Shown here one piece after another: positions 6,561 through 16,056 of a DNA stretch of 64,000 bases. Positions within the stretch are counted from its first letter, which is position 1, and each line of letters starts with the position of its first letter. The position numbers and the translations under genes were made by a program. Source of the stretch: a virus; the IMG/VR virus record IMGVR_UViG_3300020438_000007, positions 1 through 64,000 of that record, one strand, 5' to 3'. The notes under the pieces were generated by a model. That model saw nothing but the letters and a program-made list of their open reading frames with translations, searched no databases and was not told where the DNA came from.

Positions 6561-7418
6561 TTAGGTAACGATCCAACCATCACAATATAAATCCTTTAGA
6601 TTTTTATCTTTGTAATCTGGCCCGAACCATTGCTTAGGTGCAACAACTTTACCTCTACCATTTTGTAACCATGCACCCCACCATGATAAGGAGGAGTTGG
6701 CGATGATTGCACCAGAGCATAAACTCATGATGCAAATATCAACAAATGGTTCATAAGATCCATCAGGATATTTGTCTGTTGGTTCTGATATGAGGAACCT
6801 ATCATCAGCAAAGAACTCTTGTTCTTTTACCCACTCAGGAGAGTCCGAACATACAACCACAGGTTGATCCTCTGGGAACTCCTTGAGTGCCTTCTCATAG
6901 TATTCTACGGGTTGTGGAGGGTGTTGACCAGAACATTCGGTGTAAGACCATTTGAATCCTCTGGCATCGACTAGGTTGGGATCTCCTCTCCTAACATGCA
7001 GAAACAATGGAGCCTGATCTAATGAATCTACCATCTCCTTACAAGGTCCTAGAATAGAATCATGAAAAGTAAAATCTCTCCTGATATCTTGTTCTATATT
7101 TTTAAAATATTTTTCTGTCTGAAAGAATCCAAATAAACTTACATCATTAGGACACATCCTATGGAGTTCTTCATCAAACTCAAAATGTTTTTCGATTACA
7201 ACAGGAGCATGACCTCTATCAAGAACTGCAAGATTACTTCTTCCCACACTCTCTAATGTAAATGCTCTGTGTAAACTATAATTATCTACTCTCTTGGATT
7301 CAAAAGGTGGAATACCAAACTCGTATCCACGCATCGCAGAGATACCCCTAACGGCAGCATATTGAAACATCTGATTACCTAGTCTGCCTAGGTTTCCCAT
7401 TTGATTAAAGGCCAGCAT
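6561..7418 (-). CDS. GT11 alpha-1,2-fucosyltransferase-like (copy 1)
   Basis: A 285-residue GT11 enzyme. The N-terminal GNLGRLGNQMFQYAAVRG is the glycine-rich start of the family; LHVRRGD (about residues 140-146) is the HxRRxD nucleotide-sugar motif; NSSLSWWGAWL is the C-terminal signature. The family transfers L-fucose (or L-galactose) from a GDP-sugar to a terminal sugar. It is one of three related copies here, alternating with other cluster genes. It overlaps the preceding gene by 14 bases. Confidence 0.88.
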   Translation of the reverse strand: MLAFNQMGNLGRLGNQMFQYAAVRGISAMRGYEFGIPPFESKRVDNYSLHRAFTLESVGRSNLAVLDRGHAPVVIEKHFEFDEELHRMCPNDVSLFGFFQTEKYFKNIEQDIRRDFTFHDSILGPCKEMVDSLDQAPLFLHVRRGDPNLVDARGFKWSYTECSGQHPPQPVEYYEKALKEFPEDQPVVVCSDSPEWVKEQEFFADDRFLISEPTDKYPDGSYEPFVDICIMSLCSGAIIANSSLSWWGAWLQNGRGKVVAPKQWFGPDYKDKNLKDLYCDGWIVT

Positions 7419-8241
7419 TTAGTTCTTCCCCCCTACGTTTGATGTAGTCTAGTTTTGAATAATATTGTGTAACGGACTCTTTATCTTGAGTCCTAATCCA
7501 GTTCCACAATCTATCGTTGTCTTGAAACTTAGGATTGTGGTAGTGTGAATTGAATGTTCTACCGTGTTCAAAGTGGTAGATGTCATCAATAACTCTGCCA
7601 ACTTTAAATCCAAAAAGATTTAGTCTGTAATAAAACTCACAATCTTCTGCACCCCATGAGATAAATTCTTCATTCCATAGTCCAGCAGATACTTCTGCGG
7701 TTTTAGTTATCATCTGACCCCATCCAATAGACGACGGAATCCTAACTTTAGCATCTTTCAGAACTTCAAAGTCAGCATCAGATCCATCATGTGATGATAG
7801 AAAATTATCCAATAGTTGATCAGAATAAGTTACTGCCCACTGATAGATACCACATCCGAAAGGATAGACAGCATCAGATCCTTCCCTCGTGATGGCACGG
7901 TGAGCAAGTTCATGTGAGTTCTTCGGAACAACAACGTCCACATCATGATTATAAATGATGGGAGTGTCAGCGAGAACACATAGGTCATTAAGGATTCTAG
8001 TTTTATGAAAGAACGTCTCGGTACTCTGTTCAAAAACATGTTTGAGTTGTGATGTGTCCTTTACATAATTTTTAATACGAGGTAAAGCACTCTCACTAAA
8101 GTGTGATTGAGTGTCAACTTCTTTAACAATAATCTTTGCTTCGGGGAAACATTTTAAGATATAGGTAACAGAAGTAATAACATTACGAAGTCTATCTTCT
8201 GTCTCAATCCTACATGGAAGTAGGTAGGTGAGGTCTTTCAT
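7405..8241 (-). CDS. Galactosyltransferase-like glycosyltransferase (GT2/GT7 type)
   Basis: A 278-residue GT-A fold transferase. It has the N-terminal TYLLPCRIETEDRLRN, a DVDVVV metal motif (about residues 100-105) and WGAEDCEFYYRL (about residues 194-205), matching the WGxED motif of the beta-1,4-galactosyltransferase C-terminal domain. Likely adds a hexose in the glycan built by this cluster. It shares a single base with the next GT11 gene (stop/start overlap). Confidence 0.8.
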   Translation of the reverse strand: MKDLTYLLPCRIETEDRLRNVITSVTYILKCFPEAKIIVKEVDTQSHFSESALPRIKNYVKDTSQLKHVFEQSTETFFHKTRILNDLCVLADTPIIYNHDVDVVVPKNSHELAHRAITREGSDAVYPFGCGIYQWAVTYSDQLLDNFLSSHDGSDADFEVLKDAKVRIPSSIGWGQMITKTAEVSAGLWNEEFISWGAEDCEFYYRLNLFGFKVGRVIDDIYHFEHGRTFNSHYHNPKFQDNDRLWNWIRTQDKESVTQYYSKLDYIKRRGEELNAGL

Positions 8242-9167
8242 TATTCTGGTTCAATATATGATGGATCATTATGTAATTTAACCCAACGTGGAGGAATCAA
8301 ATCGCTCATGTCATACATGTCATACTTAATTCCAAACCAAGGATCGGGGGCAACAACTTGCCAGTGTCTTTGGATAGAGTTTTTACCCATCTTATCTCCA
8401 CCTTTCTGCAACCATGCACCCCACCATGATAATGATGAGTTAGCAATGATACCACCACCGCATAGTGTCATAAGACAGAGATCAATGTATGGTACAGATG
8501 CACCATCTCCAAACTCCTCATACGAGGCATCAGAGAACAGGAATCTATCCCCCTGTAACCATTCTTGTTCCTTACACCAATCAATAGTATCAGAAACAAC
8601 TACAACATTCTTATCTTCTGGAAACTTTGATAGTGCCTGAATGTAATATTCTTTCTTACAAATAGGATGATACTCTTGCACCATTTGATAAGACCATTTC
8701 TCTCCTCTTCTGCCTGTCACATTAGGATTACCTCTGCGAACATGTAGGAAGATATTATTATCTTGTCCACCATTCCCATCAATAAATTCTTGACATGGTT
8801 CTAGATATTCTTTCTTGAATGTAAAGTCATGTCTAATGTCGGCAGAGATACTTTCAAAATAATATTCTGTCTGAAAATTACCAGAGAAGTTAGTGTTGTC
8901 TTCACACTCATTATAGATCTTCTCATTGAAAGCCATGTCTCTATAGACTTCCTGTTTAGCAAAGAATGGTTCTCCCTGATTCTCTGGGAGACAACCACTC
9001 AATTCAAAGGCATCAAACAAACCATAGTTGTCTAACCTATCTGCATTTGGGCCTGGTACTACCCAATTAAACCCACGGTGTGCAGCAACACCTCTTACAA
9101 AAGCATACTGGAACATTTGATTCCCAAGTCTACCTTCGTTACCTAATCCTTGAAATGAAATAGCCAT
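8241..9167 (-). CDS. GT11 fucosyltransferase-like (copy 2)
   Basis: A 308-residue paralogue of the gene at 6561, with GNEGRLGNQMFQYAFVRG at the N-terminus, LHVRRGN in place of LHVRRGD (the motif Asp is Asn), and NSSLSWWGAWLQ. It is somewhat longer at the C-terminus. The Asp-to-Asn change could alter donor use. Directly adjacent to, and coupled with, the amidase gene at 9167. Confidence 0.85.
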   Translation of the reverse strand: MAISFQGLGNEGRLGNQMFQYAFVRGVAAHRGFNWVVPGPNADRLDNYGLFDAFELSGCLPENQGEPFFAKQEVYRDMAFNEKIYNECEDNTNFSGNFQTEYYFESISADIRHDFTFKKEYLEPCQEFIDGNGGQDNNIFLHVRRGNPNVTGRRGEKWSYQMVQEYHPICKKEYYIQALSKFPEDKNVVVVSDTIDWCKEQEWLQGDRFLFSDASYEEFGDGASVPYIDLCLMTLCGGGIIANSSLSWWGAWLQKGGDKMGKNSIQRHWQVVAPDPWFGIKYDMYDMSDLIPPRWVKLHNDPSYIEPE

Positions 9168-10012
9168 TATTTAATCAATTTAATGTAGGGATACTCATCA
9201 GACATTCGACCATCATAATTCTTAAACTCATCATTTGATTCTAAGTCATAATAGAAGAATTGTCTACCATATCTAGGTACAGTTTTCTGCCATCCTAGAA
9301 AATTTATAACACCACTTGGAGTGGAAGTAATTGATTGATCTATAAGATCTTCATTACCATTCCAACTCCAAGGAACACAAGAGTCAACAGTAATGATAGT
9401 TGATTTACTTTTGAAAGCAGTCATTCTGAGGAACCCCTCACTATAACCACTAAAAGCATCATTCCTTTTATCATTTCTATTCCATTTCATACCATTAGTA
9501 GCGTGAAATATAATAGATAAATTTCTATCCACAAGATGTCTCTCACAAAAAGCAATACCCATCTCTTCTGAACTGCCCCACATATCATTACATACCATCC
9601 CAACAACAGGAAGAGAATCTAAGTAAAAATATCTTATGGGATCAGTTTCTAATCTACCCAAGCAGTAGTCTGAGGGAATACAATAAGTCTTATGAGTTAT
9701 TGTATTCAATTTTCCAGACTTATCATAATGTCTGATTTGATTTCTATGAATCAAACCAATGTGTTCTTTTTCTTTGAATAATGTTCCTAAGTGTAGTCCA
9801 ACTCCAGTATTGTGTTGTTCTATTTCTTTAAGAGCATCTTTCAATTCTTCATCTTTATCTTGCCAACCATTACAGTATCCAGATAAAGCACCCTCTGGTG
9901 TTAGGAGGTGATCAACTGCATTTTGTTTAGCCCAATCTAATGATTTTAATATCTCTATCTTATTAGATTGAATATTAGAACCAACAGGAATCTGAGCCCC
10001 TGCAATTCTCAT
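9167..10012 (-). CDS. Nitrilase-superfamily amidase (glutaminase-like)
   Basis: A 281-residue carbon-nitrogen hydrolase. The catalytic triad is visible: E40 (TPEGALSGY), K108 (THKTYCIP) and C141 (GMVCNDMWG). The stretch after K108 (CIPSDYCLGRLETDPIRYF) resembles the glutaminase domain of glutamine-dependent NAD synthetases, and nadE lies two genes upstream. It may release ammonia from glutamine for NadE or for a sugar amidotransfer; a stand-alone amidase is the alternative. The fold call is firm, the substrate is inference. Confidence 0.8.
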   Translation of the reverse strand: MRIAGAQIPVGSNIQSNKIEILKSLDWAKQNAVDHLLTPEGALSGYCNGWQDKDEELKDALKEIEQHNTGVGLHLGTLFKEKEHIGLIHRNQIRHYDKSGKLNTITHKTYCIPSDYCLGRLETDPIRYFYLDSLPVVGMVCNDMWGSSEEMGIAFCERHLVDRNLSIIFHATNGMKWNRNDKRNDAFSGYSEGFLRMTAFKSKSTIITVDSCVPWSWNGNEDLIDQSITSTPSGVINFLGWQKTVPRYGRQFFYYDLESNDEFKNYDGRMSDEYPYIKLIK

Positions 10013-10013
10013 G

Positions 10014-10868
10014 TTACCAATAGTGTGTCTGCCAACGGGCAGGAACCATCATACTTGTATCTAAGTGTGACATGGCAGAACCATACCACTTCTCTGGATC
10101 AGGGGCGATGACTTTACCCCTATCCCTTTGCAACCATGCACCCCACCAACTGAATGAACTGTTAGCAATGATTGCACCAGAACAAAGACTCATCAAACAT
10201 AGATCAACCTGAGGCAGAAGAGTATTCTGCATCTGTCCTGTGCCATCAATAGTTTGATATTCATATCTCTCAGGATTATCATTGAAGATAAACCTATCGT
10301 TCTCAAAGAATGATTGTTTCTTACACCAATCAATATCATCTGTGAATACAAAGCATGGAGTATCAGGACTCCAAAATTCTAACGCAGTCTCAAAATATGA
10401 TAGCGGGAGGATGGGATGGAATTCTTCTCTTCCGATGTTGTCAGACTGTCTAATGTGAAGAAAAATAGGAGGGCTATCCAAACTATTGATGTAAGCAGTA
10501 CAAGGTTCGAGAACATCTTTCTTAAAAGTGAAATCTTCAAGGATCTGATCTGCAATGTGTACAAAGTAATCTTCTGTCTGTAGATAGGCATCTATATTGA
10601 CACCATCTGTACAATAAAATAATCCTTCATCAAAAGCATGTGTAGATTCTTTTACTGTCATGGCATCATTGAACCCAAGATTCTCAGGTTTTACATGCTT
10701 CATTTCAAAGGTATCAAACAATCCATAATTATCTTTATGATTGCAGTCAGGTGGTGGAATCATCCACTGATACTGATTATAATTTGCGATTCCTCTGAGT
10801 GAGGCATACTGGAACATTTGGTTTCCAAGTCTACCATTACTACCGAGGCGATTATAACTAATCGTCAA
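10014..10868 (-). CDS. GT11 fucosyltransferase-like (copy 3)
   Basis: A 284-residue third GT11 paralogue: SNGRLGNQMFQYASLRG at the N-terminus, NSSFSWWGAWLQ near the C-terminus. The donor motif is more degenerate (LHIRQSD instead of LHVRRGD). It is the most divergent of the three and may use a different acceptor or donor. It overlaps the dehydrogenase gene by four bases (ATGA type). Confidence 0.83.
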   Translation of the reverse strand: MTISYNRLGSNGRLGNQMFQYASLRGIANYNQYQWMIPPPDCNHKDNYGLFDTFEMKHVKPENLGFNDAMTVKESTHAFDEGLFYCTDGVNIDAYLQTEDYFVHIADQILEDFTFKKDVLEPCTAYINSLDSPPIFLHIRQSDNIGREEFHPILPLSYFETALEFWSPDTPCFVFTDDIDWCKKQSFFENDRFIFNDNPERYEYQTIDGTGQMQNTLLPQVDLCLMSLCSGAIIANSSFSWWGAWLQRDRGKVIAPDPEKWYGSAMSHLDTSMMVPARWQTHYW

Positions 10869-12016
10869 AGGTCAATCCTCCATGTCTTCTCATGTATTTC
10901 ATTATAGTTCTTGACGAAGATAAGACTATCGCCATAATCTTCTTCTAGTTCCTCGCTATATTCATCAACAACAGCATCAATCTCTTGAACATATACCGTG
11001 TGACCATCCTTTAAAAGATCTTCTACTAGTCTAAGTCGTGGACTTTCAACTATAAGATCACATCCTATCTTGTAACCAATACTATCAATAAAGAAAGGTA
11101 GTCCGTCTACATTTCTTTCTACACAGTAGTTCTTAATGAACTCTGCATGTGCTTCATTGAAATCATCAGTTACTTGAGGAAGACTATACTTAAGACCAAC
11201 CTTATCAGCATAGTGTCCTAAAGCACGGTTGTCACGGGGCAGACAAGGACCTCCGAAACCTAAACCATAGTTCAAATATTTAGACCCAATCCTACTGTCC
11301 TGTCCGATAGATGATAGAACGTTTTTGATCTCATCACCACACCCAGAATTGTATAGAATCTGACCCATCATGTTAGCATAACTGATCTTATATGTAAGGA
11401 AACAATTAATACCAATCTTAGTAATCTCTGCAGCAGTATTAGACATGGGGTAGAAGTCTACATCTCTATCCATGATTCCACAGTAGATTGATTTGATAAG
11501 TTCAAATCCTTCCTCATCATTGCCACCACACAGAATCATATCTGCATTTCTCATGTCTCTGATAATTGTTCCCTGTGCAACAAACTCAGGACTATAGAAT
11601 ACACTTATACCTCTATCCTCCAATGTTTTGTCTACCTTATCAACAAAGCCTGGATTGGTTGTGCATCCAACAATAAATTTCTTACCCTCTAAATTAGGAG
11701 ATCTAATTAGATCAGACACCACTTCATCAACTAAACTACAATCGTAACTACCATCTTCTAGAGATGGCGTAGGAACAAAGGTAAAGATAACATCAGAAGA
11801 TTTTATAACATCAATATTACTAGTAGTTGCTCTAAGTTTTGTTGATCGAAGTAAAAGATCTTCTACCTCTGGTTCATTACTATAAAGTTCTTTAGCGGTA
11901 AGTTTATTGACATAACTTGGGTTTATGTCAGAAACATATACATCATGACCAGCGGACTCTGCAAGCAGGGCAAAACAAATGCCAAGTCTTCCAGCACCGA
12001 TAACACCGATTTTCAT
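10865..12016 (-). CDS. ugd: UDP-glucose/GDP-mannose dehydrogenase family
   Basis: A 383-residue nucleotide-sugar dehydrogenase that oxidises a UDP- or GDP-hexose to the uronate with two NAD+. N-terminal Rossmann motif GVIGAGRLG, central YSPEFVAQGTIIRD, and active-site C258 in GFGGPCLPRDN. The usual FGGSCFPKD has Pro, Leu and Arg changes here, but the catalytic Cys is kept. UDP-glucose is the most likely substrate; GDP-mannose is possible beside the GDP-sugar genes. It would supply uronic acid for the cluster's glycan. Confidence 0.82.
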   Translation of the reverse strand: MKIGVIGAGRLGICFALLAESAGHDVYVSDINPSYVNKLTAKELYSNEPEVEDLLLRSTKLRATTSNIDVIKSSDVIFTFVPTPSLEDGSYDCSLVDEVVSDLIRSPNLEGKKFIVGCTTNPGFVDKVDKTLEDRGISVFYSPEFVAQGTIIRDMRNADMILCGGNDEEGFELIKSIYCGIMDRDVDFYPMSNTAAEITKIGINCFLTYKISYANMMGQILYNSGCGDEIKNVLSSIGQDSRIGSKYLNYGLGFGGPCLPRDNRALGHYADKVGLKYSLPQVTDDFNEAHAEFIKNYCVERNVDGLPFFIDSIGYKIGCDLIVESPRLRLVEDLLKDGHTVYVQEIDAVVDEYSEELEEDYGDSLIFVKNYNEIHEKTWRIDL

Positions 12017-12023
12017 TGTGAAA

Positions 12024-12785
12024 TTAAACCTCTAATTTGTACGTTGGGATAGGATCCATTTTATGTTTGTTTTGGGCATTAAATCTGTTCAAGATTTCTA
12101 AGGCAGGACCTGCACCAGTTTCCATTGCCTCTTCTAGTTGTTCGTATGAAGCACCAATCTGGTCTTCATCGTTTCTACCATCCTCCCACAGTCCATCTGT
12201 AGGAGTTGCATTGATGATCTCAGTAATCACTCCGAGTTCTCTTCCGAGCTCTCTGACTTCTGATTTATAAAGGTCCGCAATCGGAGCAATGTCAACCCCA
12301 CCATCACCATACTTAGTATAAAAACCGACTCCATAGTCCTCCACTTTGTTTCCTGTTCCAACCACTATACCACCCACATTGGCAGCGACATGATATAGTG
12401 TCACCATCCGTAGTCTGGATTTAGTATTGGCTTTCGCCATTGGATTACCAGTATACTCCACACCTACCTCACTTGTCAAATCAGACATAAGTTTAGCATA
12501 GGATTCTGATAGATCTGCTTTTAGAATTTTCACATTAGGATACATTGAACTTAACCAATACATGTGTGCATCGGATAGAGTTTCTTGTTCTTTGTTTTGA
12601 TTCAATGGCATACCTACAAGGTAAGTCGGTTTACCTGTTTTTACTGCAAGAGTAGAAGCAACAGCAGAATCAATTCCACCAGACACTCCTACTACAAAAC
12701 TATTAATATTATTTGTGTGTGTATATTTGCACAACCACCCAACCATATCAATGGTGAGTGATTTATAATCTTTGATTCGATTCAT
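12024..12785 (-). CDS. nadE: NAD synthetase, ammonia-dependent type
   Basis: A 253-residue N-type ATP pyrophosphatase. The P-loop is SGGIDS (35-40), followed by the NadE signatures GTGNKVEDYGVGFYTKYGDG, IAPIADLYKSEVRELG and DGLWEDGRNDEDQIG. The enzyme amidates nicotinic acid adenine dinucleotide to NAD+ using ammonia. It lacks the fused glutaminase domain; a separate nitrilase-family gene lies at 9167. Rare in phages. NAD supply could feed the dehydrogenases and epimerases here or counter NAD-depleting host defences (inference). Confidence 0.9.
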   Translation of the reverse strand: MNRIKDYKSLTIDMVGWLCKYTHTNNINSFVVGVSGGIDSAVASTLAVKTGKPTYLVGMPLNQNKEQETLSDAHMYWLSSMYPNVKILKADLSESYAKLMSDLTSEVGVEYTGNPMAKANTKSRLRMVTLYHVAANVGGIVVGTGNKVEDYGVGFYTKYGDGGVDIAPIADLYKSEVRELGRELGVITEIINATPTDGLWEDGRNDEDQIGASYEQLEEAMETGAGPALEILNRFNAQNKHKMDPIPTYKLEV

Positions 12786-13594
12786 TTTCTAGTGGCTAGA
12801 ATGACAGTGTTTTCATAATCACGACCTGTATCAAAGGTGTAATCTTTTTTGATCTTCTCAATGAAATCATTATAATAGAATTCATTAAAGTTGACAAGGT
12901 TGTATATCATATAAACATATTTTGAATTAGTAATAACCTTATCGTAATATGCCATCTGTGTAGGAAGATCACACTCGGATAGAGCGTAGTTACTGATGAA
13001 TAAATCTACATCTTTAATCTCTTCGTACTCTGTACATGGAATACATGTTACCTTATCTTTCAGATCTTCAAACTGATCTAGATATTTTCTCTGCAAGGCA
13101 GATACTTCTGGTAAGTCGATCAAAATATATTGATCAAACTCACACACTTTACTCAAGACTCTACAGAGTCCACCATATCCACCACCTACTTCAACAACCT
13201 TACCAACTTCAGCACCATCAAGTAAGAATCCCATCTCAAAAGTATTCTTCATATACCTAAGAGTTGTAGGAGATATTGTACCAGTCATGCCTGGATACGG
13301 ATACAGTTCTGGATTACCAATCTTGTCATTCTCCTTGAATGACTCAAGGTTATCCCATACGGCATCCTCATTCATATCCTTACAGATGTTTAGATATGCC
13401 TGTCCTTGATCCTTGAGTACATGTTCTAGAATAGTTTTGTACTTTGGATTGGATTTGAAGTTTGCAAAGGCATCATCAGATGCAACTGCTTCCTTACATG
13501 CTTCAAGATATTCTACAGCGATTTGATCTTCTGCTTGCCATCCGCTGCGATCATCTTGAACAGCAGTGGCAGATACGTCAATGATTTCACTCAT
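12782..13594 (-). CDS. Putative sugar O-methyltransferase
   Basis: A 270-residue SAM-dependent methyltransferase. The SAM-binding motif I is VVEVGGGYGGLCRV (about residues 132-145), followed by YILIDLPEV, and YMIYNLVNF near the end. The layout fits the putative sugar O-methyltransferase family found in polysaccharide clusters. It would cap or decorate a sugar. It overlaps both neighbours by four bases (ATGA). Confidence 0.78.
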   Translation of the reverse strand: MSEIIDVSATAVQDDRSGWQAEDQIAVEYLEACKEAVASDDAFANFKSNPKYKTILEHVLKDQGQAYLNICKDMNEDAVWDNLESFKENDKIGNPELYPYPGMTGTISPTTLRYMKNTFEMGFLLDGAEVGKVVEVGGGYGGLCRVLSKVCEFDQYILIDLPEVSALQRKYLDQFEDLKDKVTCIPCTEYEEIKDVDLFISNYALSECDLPTQMAYYDKVITNSKYVYMIYNLVNFNEFYYNDFIEKIKKDYTFDTGRDYENTVILATRK

Positions 13595-14568
13595 GTTAAT
13601 TGTGGTTTCTGATTTCTAAGTGGGTCTAGTTGTGCAAAGTAGTTTCCATACATGTAATCCTCTGCGACTCTCATGCACTGAGCAGTCTCAAAGTTTTCTT
13701 GTATTACATCTTTCTTGGATTCATAATACTCTGGTGTGAGTTTATCCCAAGGAATATTCTCCCAAGGTGTTTTCTCATCTAGGAAGATGATACCTTCTGG
13801 ATTGAAGTATTGTGCTACTCCAACAGTTCCATAATAGACTGGAATAGTTCCACACGCAAAACAATCTGTCAACTTCTCCGTAAAGTAAGTTGGATAGTTT
13901 GCATTTTCTACTGCAAAAGAGAACATATAATCTCTCAATGCTCTTGACTTTTCTGTCAGTGGTAACTCTTGGGGTAATCCCCAACCAAATAAATCATCAC
14001 CACCTTGTTTTTTGAAGTAAGATTCTACAACTTTAAGGCGACGTTGATGTCCTAGAGTATATCCTTTGTTAGATGCGACCATTGAGACAAGTTTTGACTT
14101 CTTATAGACTGCCCTATCCATGACCCAAGGAGCAGCATTAGATAAACAATAGAGAAATTTGCCATCTGCGCCACTCTCATTCGTTAGTCTCTGATCAGCA
14201 GTAAAGATCCCATCAACCCGACTAGCAACAAAATCATAATTCTCTTCTATGAATTTATACTGTTCTGGAATAATTTCCCTTGACTCTAACAACCAGATAA
14301 ACTTTGGGTTATCGCTGGTGTCCTCCAAGACTTTTAGTGCCTCCCCATTCACATAGAGATTTACTAGACCAGTTCCGTTACGAATCCATCTAGTGTAAAC
14401 CGACCTATTGTTTGCCGAAGTAGATGGTTCTAATGAATCATTACAATAAAGATTGATAGGAAATTTTGAGTCAGGTCCTAGAACAGGAAAGTCCATTCCT
14501 GTAGGACTCTTCTTGGCTTTATCAACTGCCTCTCTCAGTGCTGCTGCCTCAGCATCATACTTATTCAT
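13591..14568 (-). CDS. GT10 alpha-1,3/4-fucosyltransferase-like
   Basis: A 325-residue protein whose C-terminal half has the GT10 signature: FSFAVENANYPTYFTEKL then DCFACGTIPVYYG. GT10 enzymes move L-fucose from GDP-fucose to GlcNAc or glucose in a Lewis-type linkage. With three GT11 genes it makes a fucose- or galactose-rich glycan likely. The N-terminal 80 residues are less conserved. It overlaps the next upstream gene by eight bases. Confidence 0.82.
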   Translation of the reverse strand: MNKYDAEAAALREAVDKAKKSPTGMDFPVLGPDSKFPINLYCNDSLEPSTSANNRSVYTRWIRNGTGLVNLYVNGEALKVLEDTSDNPKFIWLLESREIIPEQYKFIEENYDFVASRVDGIFTADQRLTNESGADGKFLYCLSNAAPWVMDRAVYKKSKLVSMVASNKGYTLGHQRRLKVVESYFKKQGGDDLFGWGLPQELPLTEKSRALRDYMFSFAVENANYPTYFTEKLTDCFACGTIPVYYGTVGVAQYFNPEGIIFLDEKTPWENIPWDKLTPEYYESKKDVIQENFETAQCMRVAEDYMYGNYFAQLDPLRNQKPQLT

Positions 14569-15469
14569 AGTCTTTCCTCATCTCCTCAAATACTTTTTTC
14601 AAACCTTCTGGAACCGATGTTTTGGGGTTCCAAAACTTCTGGATGAATGGGTCGGGAACGTTCCTAGCATCCTTTTGCACTTCATCCTTCGACTGTGCTG
14701 GAGTAACCGTGATCTCCTTGCCAATACCCGAAAATAATAACTTAATTTCAGACGCAATCTCCAACACAGTTGTATAAACACCAGTAGTAATATGAAGTTC
14801 ATCGTCAGAACAGAGATCGTGGTATGTCTCCATAACAGTCTCCAACGCCTCACAACAGTCCTCCGCATAAAGAAATTCCCTCGCTTCAGTTCCGTCTGTC
14901 ATCATATCTATATCACCAGACTCAAACCCTTTACGGATGAAATCTGTAATGACATGTGCCTTGTTCATGTCTTTCTCAATACCATATACATTCCAGAACT
15001 TGACAATCAATCCACCAAGAGACTTAGTATAAAGTTCACCAACTCTCTTCAATACACCATAAGGAGAGTAAGACATGTTACTCATCTGAGATGATGCAAA
15101 GACAAATGGTTTCTTGTGTTTCTCAAGTAGACCAAAGGCATTTGCCATCAGTCTTGTATTATTATCTATGAACTGAAAAGTATGTTGATACTTTTTAAGA
15201 TAGTGTGATCCTCCTACATCAAAGGCGAGGAAGTACACAAAATCTGCCATATAAATTTTGGCTTCAAGTTCACCATTAGGAATGACTGTCATGTCCTGTT
15301 CACTACCATTAGTGATATCAAACTCAAGGACTTCATTCCCCATACGATTAAGATAATCAGTCAGATATGCTCCAACTTGACCACCCGATCCCAATACTAA
15401 AATCTTACGAGGTTTTAAAGTCTCGTAATACATGTCTTCATAATCCATATTTGAAATAATAACCTCCAT
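14561..15469 (-). CDS. NAD-dependent epimerase/dehydratase (SDR)
   Basis: A 302-residue extended short-chain dehydrogenase. Rossmann motif LVLGSGGQVGAYL; catalytic YGVLK (YxxxK) near residue 130. The ATG at 15469 (MEVIISNMDYEDM) overlaps the previous stop as ATGA and decides the start; a TTG nine bases upstream is less likely. It probably converts a nucleotide sugar for this cluster; GDP-fucose synthase or an O-antigen epimerase are candidates. The exact substrate is not visible. Confidence 0.75.
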   Translation of the reverse strand: MEVIISNMDYEDMYYETLKPRKILVLGSGGQVGAYLTDYLNRMGNEVLEFDITNGSEQDMTVIPNGELEAKIYMADFVYFLAFDVGGSHYLKKYQHTFQFIDNNTRLMANAFGLLEKHKKPFVFASSQMSNMSYSPYGVLKRVGELYTKSLGGLIVKFWNVYGIEKDMNKAHVITDFIRKGFESGDIDMMTDGTEAREFLYAEDCCEALETVMETYHDLCSDDELHITTGVYTTVLEIASEIKLLFSGIGKEITVTPAQSKDEVQKDARNVPDPFIQKFWNPKTSVPEGLKKVFEEMRKDYE

Positions 15470-16056
15470 CAAATCCAATCAACAGAATGCTTCTCATCAA
15501 AATTGACAAGACCTGTACCACTCATGTGGCCAATCTCAGTGACATTAATCTTAGGATATGTAATTCTATTCCAGAAGTCCTCGATCTCAGGCCATTGAGG
15601 TCCAATATCATCTAGGAGAACAATACCTTTCCAACCTTTCTCTTCTAAAAATTCAAACATCTCTTCCTCTGCCGTTCCATCATGAGGATCAACATCAATC
15701 ATTATAATAGAAATATGATCCCAATTCAAGTCATCCGATCTAAAGTCTTGAATCTTAAACTCGACATTATCTTTCTTGATTCCTTCTGATGCACCTTGCT
15801 CAACTAAGTCATAACTAATAACTCTATTTTTGTCATTGTATGATAGTGCAAGGGCAGAACCACCTGTCCTTGTACCAACATCTAAGATAATAGAATCATT
15901 GAATTGTGTAGATAACCAAGAATACAATCGGTATTCACTCTGACCAGCAGAGAGCCAGTCATTTGGGTTGAGTGATTGTTCTGCAAGATGCGAAACATCT
16001 AGACTACTGATTGCATCCTTATCAAGTTGAATTGTTTTCTTAGTTACTTTTCGCAT
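15469..16056 (-). CDS. Class I SAM-dependent methyltransferase
   Basis: A 195-residue Rossmann methyltransferase: motif I ILDVGTRTGGSALAL, then VISYDLVE, and an acidic IIMIDVDPHDG typical of small O-methyltransferases (Methyltransf_24-like). The ATG at 16056 (MRKVTKK) is chosen over a TTG at 16083. Position in the cluster suggests methylation of a sugar intermediate; a small-molecule target is also possible. Confidence 0.72.
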   Translation of the reverse strand: MRKVTKKTIQLDKDAISSLDVSHLAEQSLNPNDWLSAGQSEYRLYSWLSTQFNDSIILDVGTRTGGSALALSYNDKNRVISYDLVEQGASEGIKKDNVEFKIQDFRSDDLNWDHISIIMIDVDPHDGTAEEEMFEFLEEKGWKGIVLLDDIGPQWPEIEDFWNRITYPKINVTEIGHMSGTGLVNFDEKHSVDWI

